A DNA stretch of 64,000 bases, from contig PJRA01000263.1 of the NCBI GenBank assembly GCA_016987375.1, positions 4,252,958 to 4,316,957 of the forward strand, written 5' to 3'. The translations under genes were made by a program, and so were the position numbers. Positions 63,301-64,000 of the stretch are shown here, piece after piece. The notes under the pieces are model-generated. The model saw only the letters and a program-made list of their open reading frames with translations. It was not told the DNA's origin and ran no database searches. The stretch comes from Brachionus koreanus. Taxonomy: Eukaryota > Rotifera > Eurotatoria > Ploima > Brachionidae. Numbering within the stretch: position 1 is the first letter of the stretch; every line of letters starts with the position of its first letter.

Positions 63301-63312
63301 ATAAATATACAG
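57344..63312 (+). CDS. Zinc-finger/ELM2 protein of the TRERF1/ZNF541/MIDEAS type, 3' partial
   Basis: Four exons (57344-59375, 59435-59570, 61324-61429, 61581-63312) join in phase to 1335 residues; a gtatgt donor at 63313 leads off the window. The ATG at 57344 follows a stop directly and opens with a Gln run. Residues 30-540 are Asn/Gln/Ser-rich. Three C2H2 fingers lie at about 555-575, 583-603 and 611-634, and a fourth, CKICGKGFKNIPALNGHMRLH, at about 731-751. Residues 1231-1335 are an ELM2 domain (EFQAVIPEY, LGLHILNFFKGDINTSLKAFL, ending HPITSYKYTG). A SANT domain would be expected next. The fingers-plus-ELM2 layout is that of HDAC1/2 scaffold proteins of the mitotic deacetylase complex. 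The exon 1 donor (gtgata) is weak; the unspliced frame stops at 59386. Confidence 0.85.
59571..61323 (+). other. Intron 2 of the zinc-finger/ELM2 gene
   Basis: A 1753-bp AT-rich intron that splits the region between the third and fourth fingers. It contains MITE copy C. No other feature seen. Confidence 0.7.
60986..61165. mobile_element. piggyBac-like MITE, copy C
   Basis: TTAA (60982-60985) is followed by CACTAGAAATACC; the right end reads TGGTTCTTCTAGTGT followed by TTAA (61166-61169). The inner sequence, in reverse complement, shares TTTAAAATCTACATAATT and the sub-terminal ACCAAGCATTTTTT with copy A. It is the best preserved of the three copies because both TTAA sites remain. Confidence 0.7.
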
Positions 63313-64000
63313 GTATGTCTTGTTTTTAAAAAATAATAGGAAAAAAATTTTATTTAAAGAATATGCATAAGATATTTTATCATAAGTAGTCTCTCTCTCT
63401 TAGACAATATAACATGTTGAGGTTTCAAGTGGAGGTGCTTGAACCAACGGTTATTTTTTATAGTTACTGTTGAGGTTTTAAATAAAAGACGGTTTTAAGG
63501 TTTAAACATTTTTATTCGAGACAATTTTACTTTTTAAACAAATAAAAAGAATTAATTTTTAACAAAAAAACAAAACTTAATTTTAACAATGTTTCATCAC
63601 TAGTCCTTGACATAAGCCAAGTACTAGTGATGTGGAGTGAGGAGCTACAGAGTTAGTCCGCAACAAACACTTAAACTTAAATTAGACATTTTTACAGAAT
63701 TTTTAAAGAAAAAAAATTAACTCTGATCTTTTGTTTAAACTTAAAAATAACTTAAAAATGCAATTCTCAAAGGCTACTTATTAGTAAAGAAAGGATATCA
63801 GGAAATTTGGTTCGAAACTCAGAAAAAAAACTATTTGGGTATTTACTTGCAGATCTTGATGAACTAACCCAGTCAACCCAAATTTAATGATTCTTTAAAG
63901 ATATCATAGGGAAAATTTATAATGATTCTTTAAGGAAATTGGACACCTTTTCATTACAAAATCATTATAATTTCATTAGAGAATCACTAAAAAATCATTA
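63313..64000 (+). other. Start of intron 4 of the zinc-finger/ELM2 gene
   Basis: Non-coding to the window edge. It holds a 15-bp-stem hairpin (63595-63632), two TGTTGAGGTTT-like direct repeats at about 63414 and 63466, and repeated TAATGATTCTTTAA motifs at about 63876 and 63921. The mixed composition suggests an inserted repeat that continues beyond the window. Confidence 0.5.
63595..63632. repeat. Hairpin with 15-bp stem and 8-base loop
   Basis: CATCACTAGTCCTTG (63595-63609) pairs with CAAGTACTAGTGATG (63618-63632) with one mismatch, around the loop ACATAAGC. Confidence 0.85.

Noticed and set aside
63595..63632. Helitron 3' end hairpin
   Set aside because: No CTRR terminus follows within about 20 bases and no matching 5' TC end was seen.

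Overview
This window is AT-rich eukaryotic DNA from a small invertebrate animal. Genes have many short introns (often 50-100 bp, GT...AG) and use the standard code. Two genes are typical of ciliated animals: the axonemal dynein heavy chain DNAH2 and the transition-zone protein TMEM231. A Spen homologue and a zinc-finger/ELM2 protein are typical of metazoans. Base composition, compact introns and gene style would fit a monogonont rotifer such as Brachionus, but that is inference. I see no bacterial, viral or CRISPR content.

Layout from left to right. Bases 1-8431 hold the 3' part of a spen-like gene (last RRM, a huge low-complexity middle, C-terminal SPOC domain). An Atg8/GABARAP gene of three exons lies at 10776-11244. 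Bases 11510-13611 are a mobile-element patch: two LINE fragments, one spanning an assembly gap of 567 N, and a MITE. TMEM231 lies on the minus strand at 14016-15174. An unrecognised 273-residue protein is at 18263-19084. A decayed RTE-like LINE (20570-20915) and a SINE-like element that shares its tail (21555-21748) follow. A two-exon unknown gene (22042-23531) lies only 126 bp upstream of SETD6 (23658-26388). A single large exon (28536-30610) encodes a P-loop ATPase with a possible nuclease-like C-terminus; its 5' exons are uncertain. DNAH2 fills 31403-52910. A 3'-partial gene (57344-63312, running off the right edge) encodes four C2H2 fingers and an ELM2 domain, as in the TRERF1/ZNF541/MIDEAS family of histone-deacetylase scaffolds.

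DNAH2 was resolved into 26 coding exons whose phases all agree, giving a predicted protein of 4565 residues with no break. Its larger introns have collected mobile DNA: a long inverted-repeat element in intron 7, a second family in intron 14, a LINE 3' end in intron 20 and a decayed mariner transposase in intron 22. A piggyBac-like MITE family (TTAA target, CACTAG ends) occurs three times outside DNAH2.

The genes do not form one pathway. TMEM231 and DNAH2 are both ciliary. Spen and the ELM2 protein are both nuclear co-repressor scaffolds. SETD6 is a protein lysine methyltransferase and Atg8 serves autophagy. The least explained gene is the P-loop protein at 28536-30610. No clearly new system was proven. 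Exon boundaries were set by eye from GT/AG sites, frame and family similarity remembered from known proteins; no database search was run.
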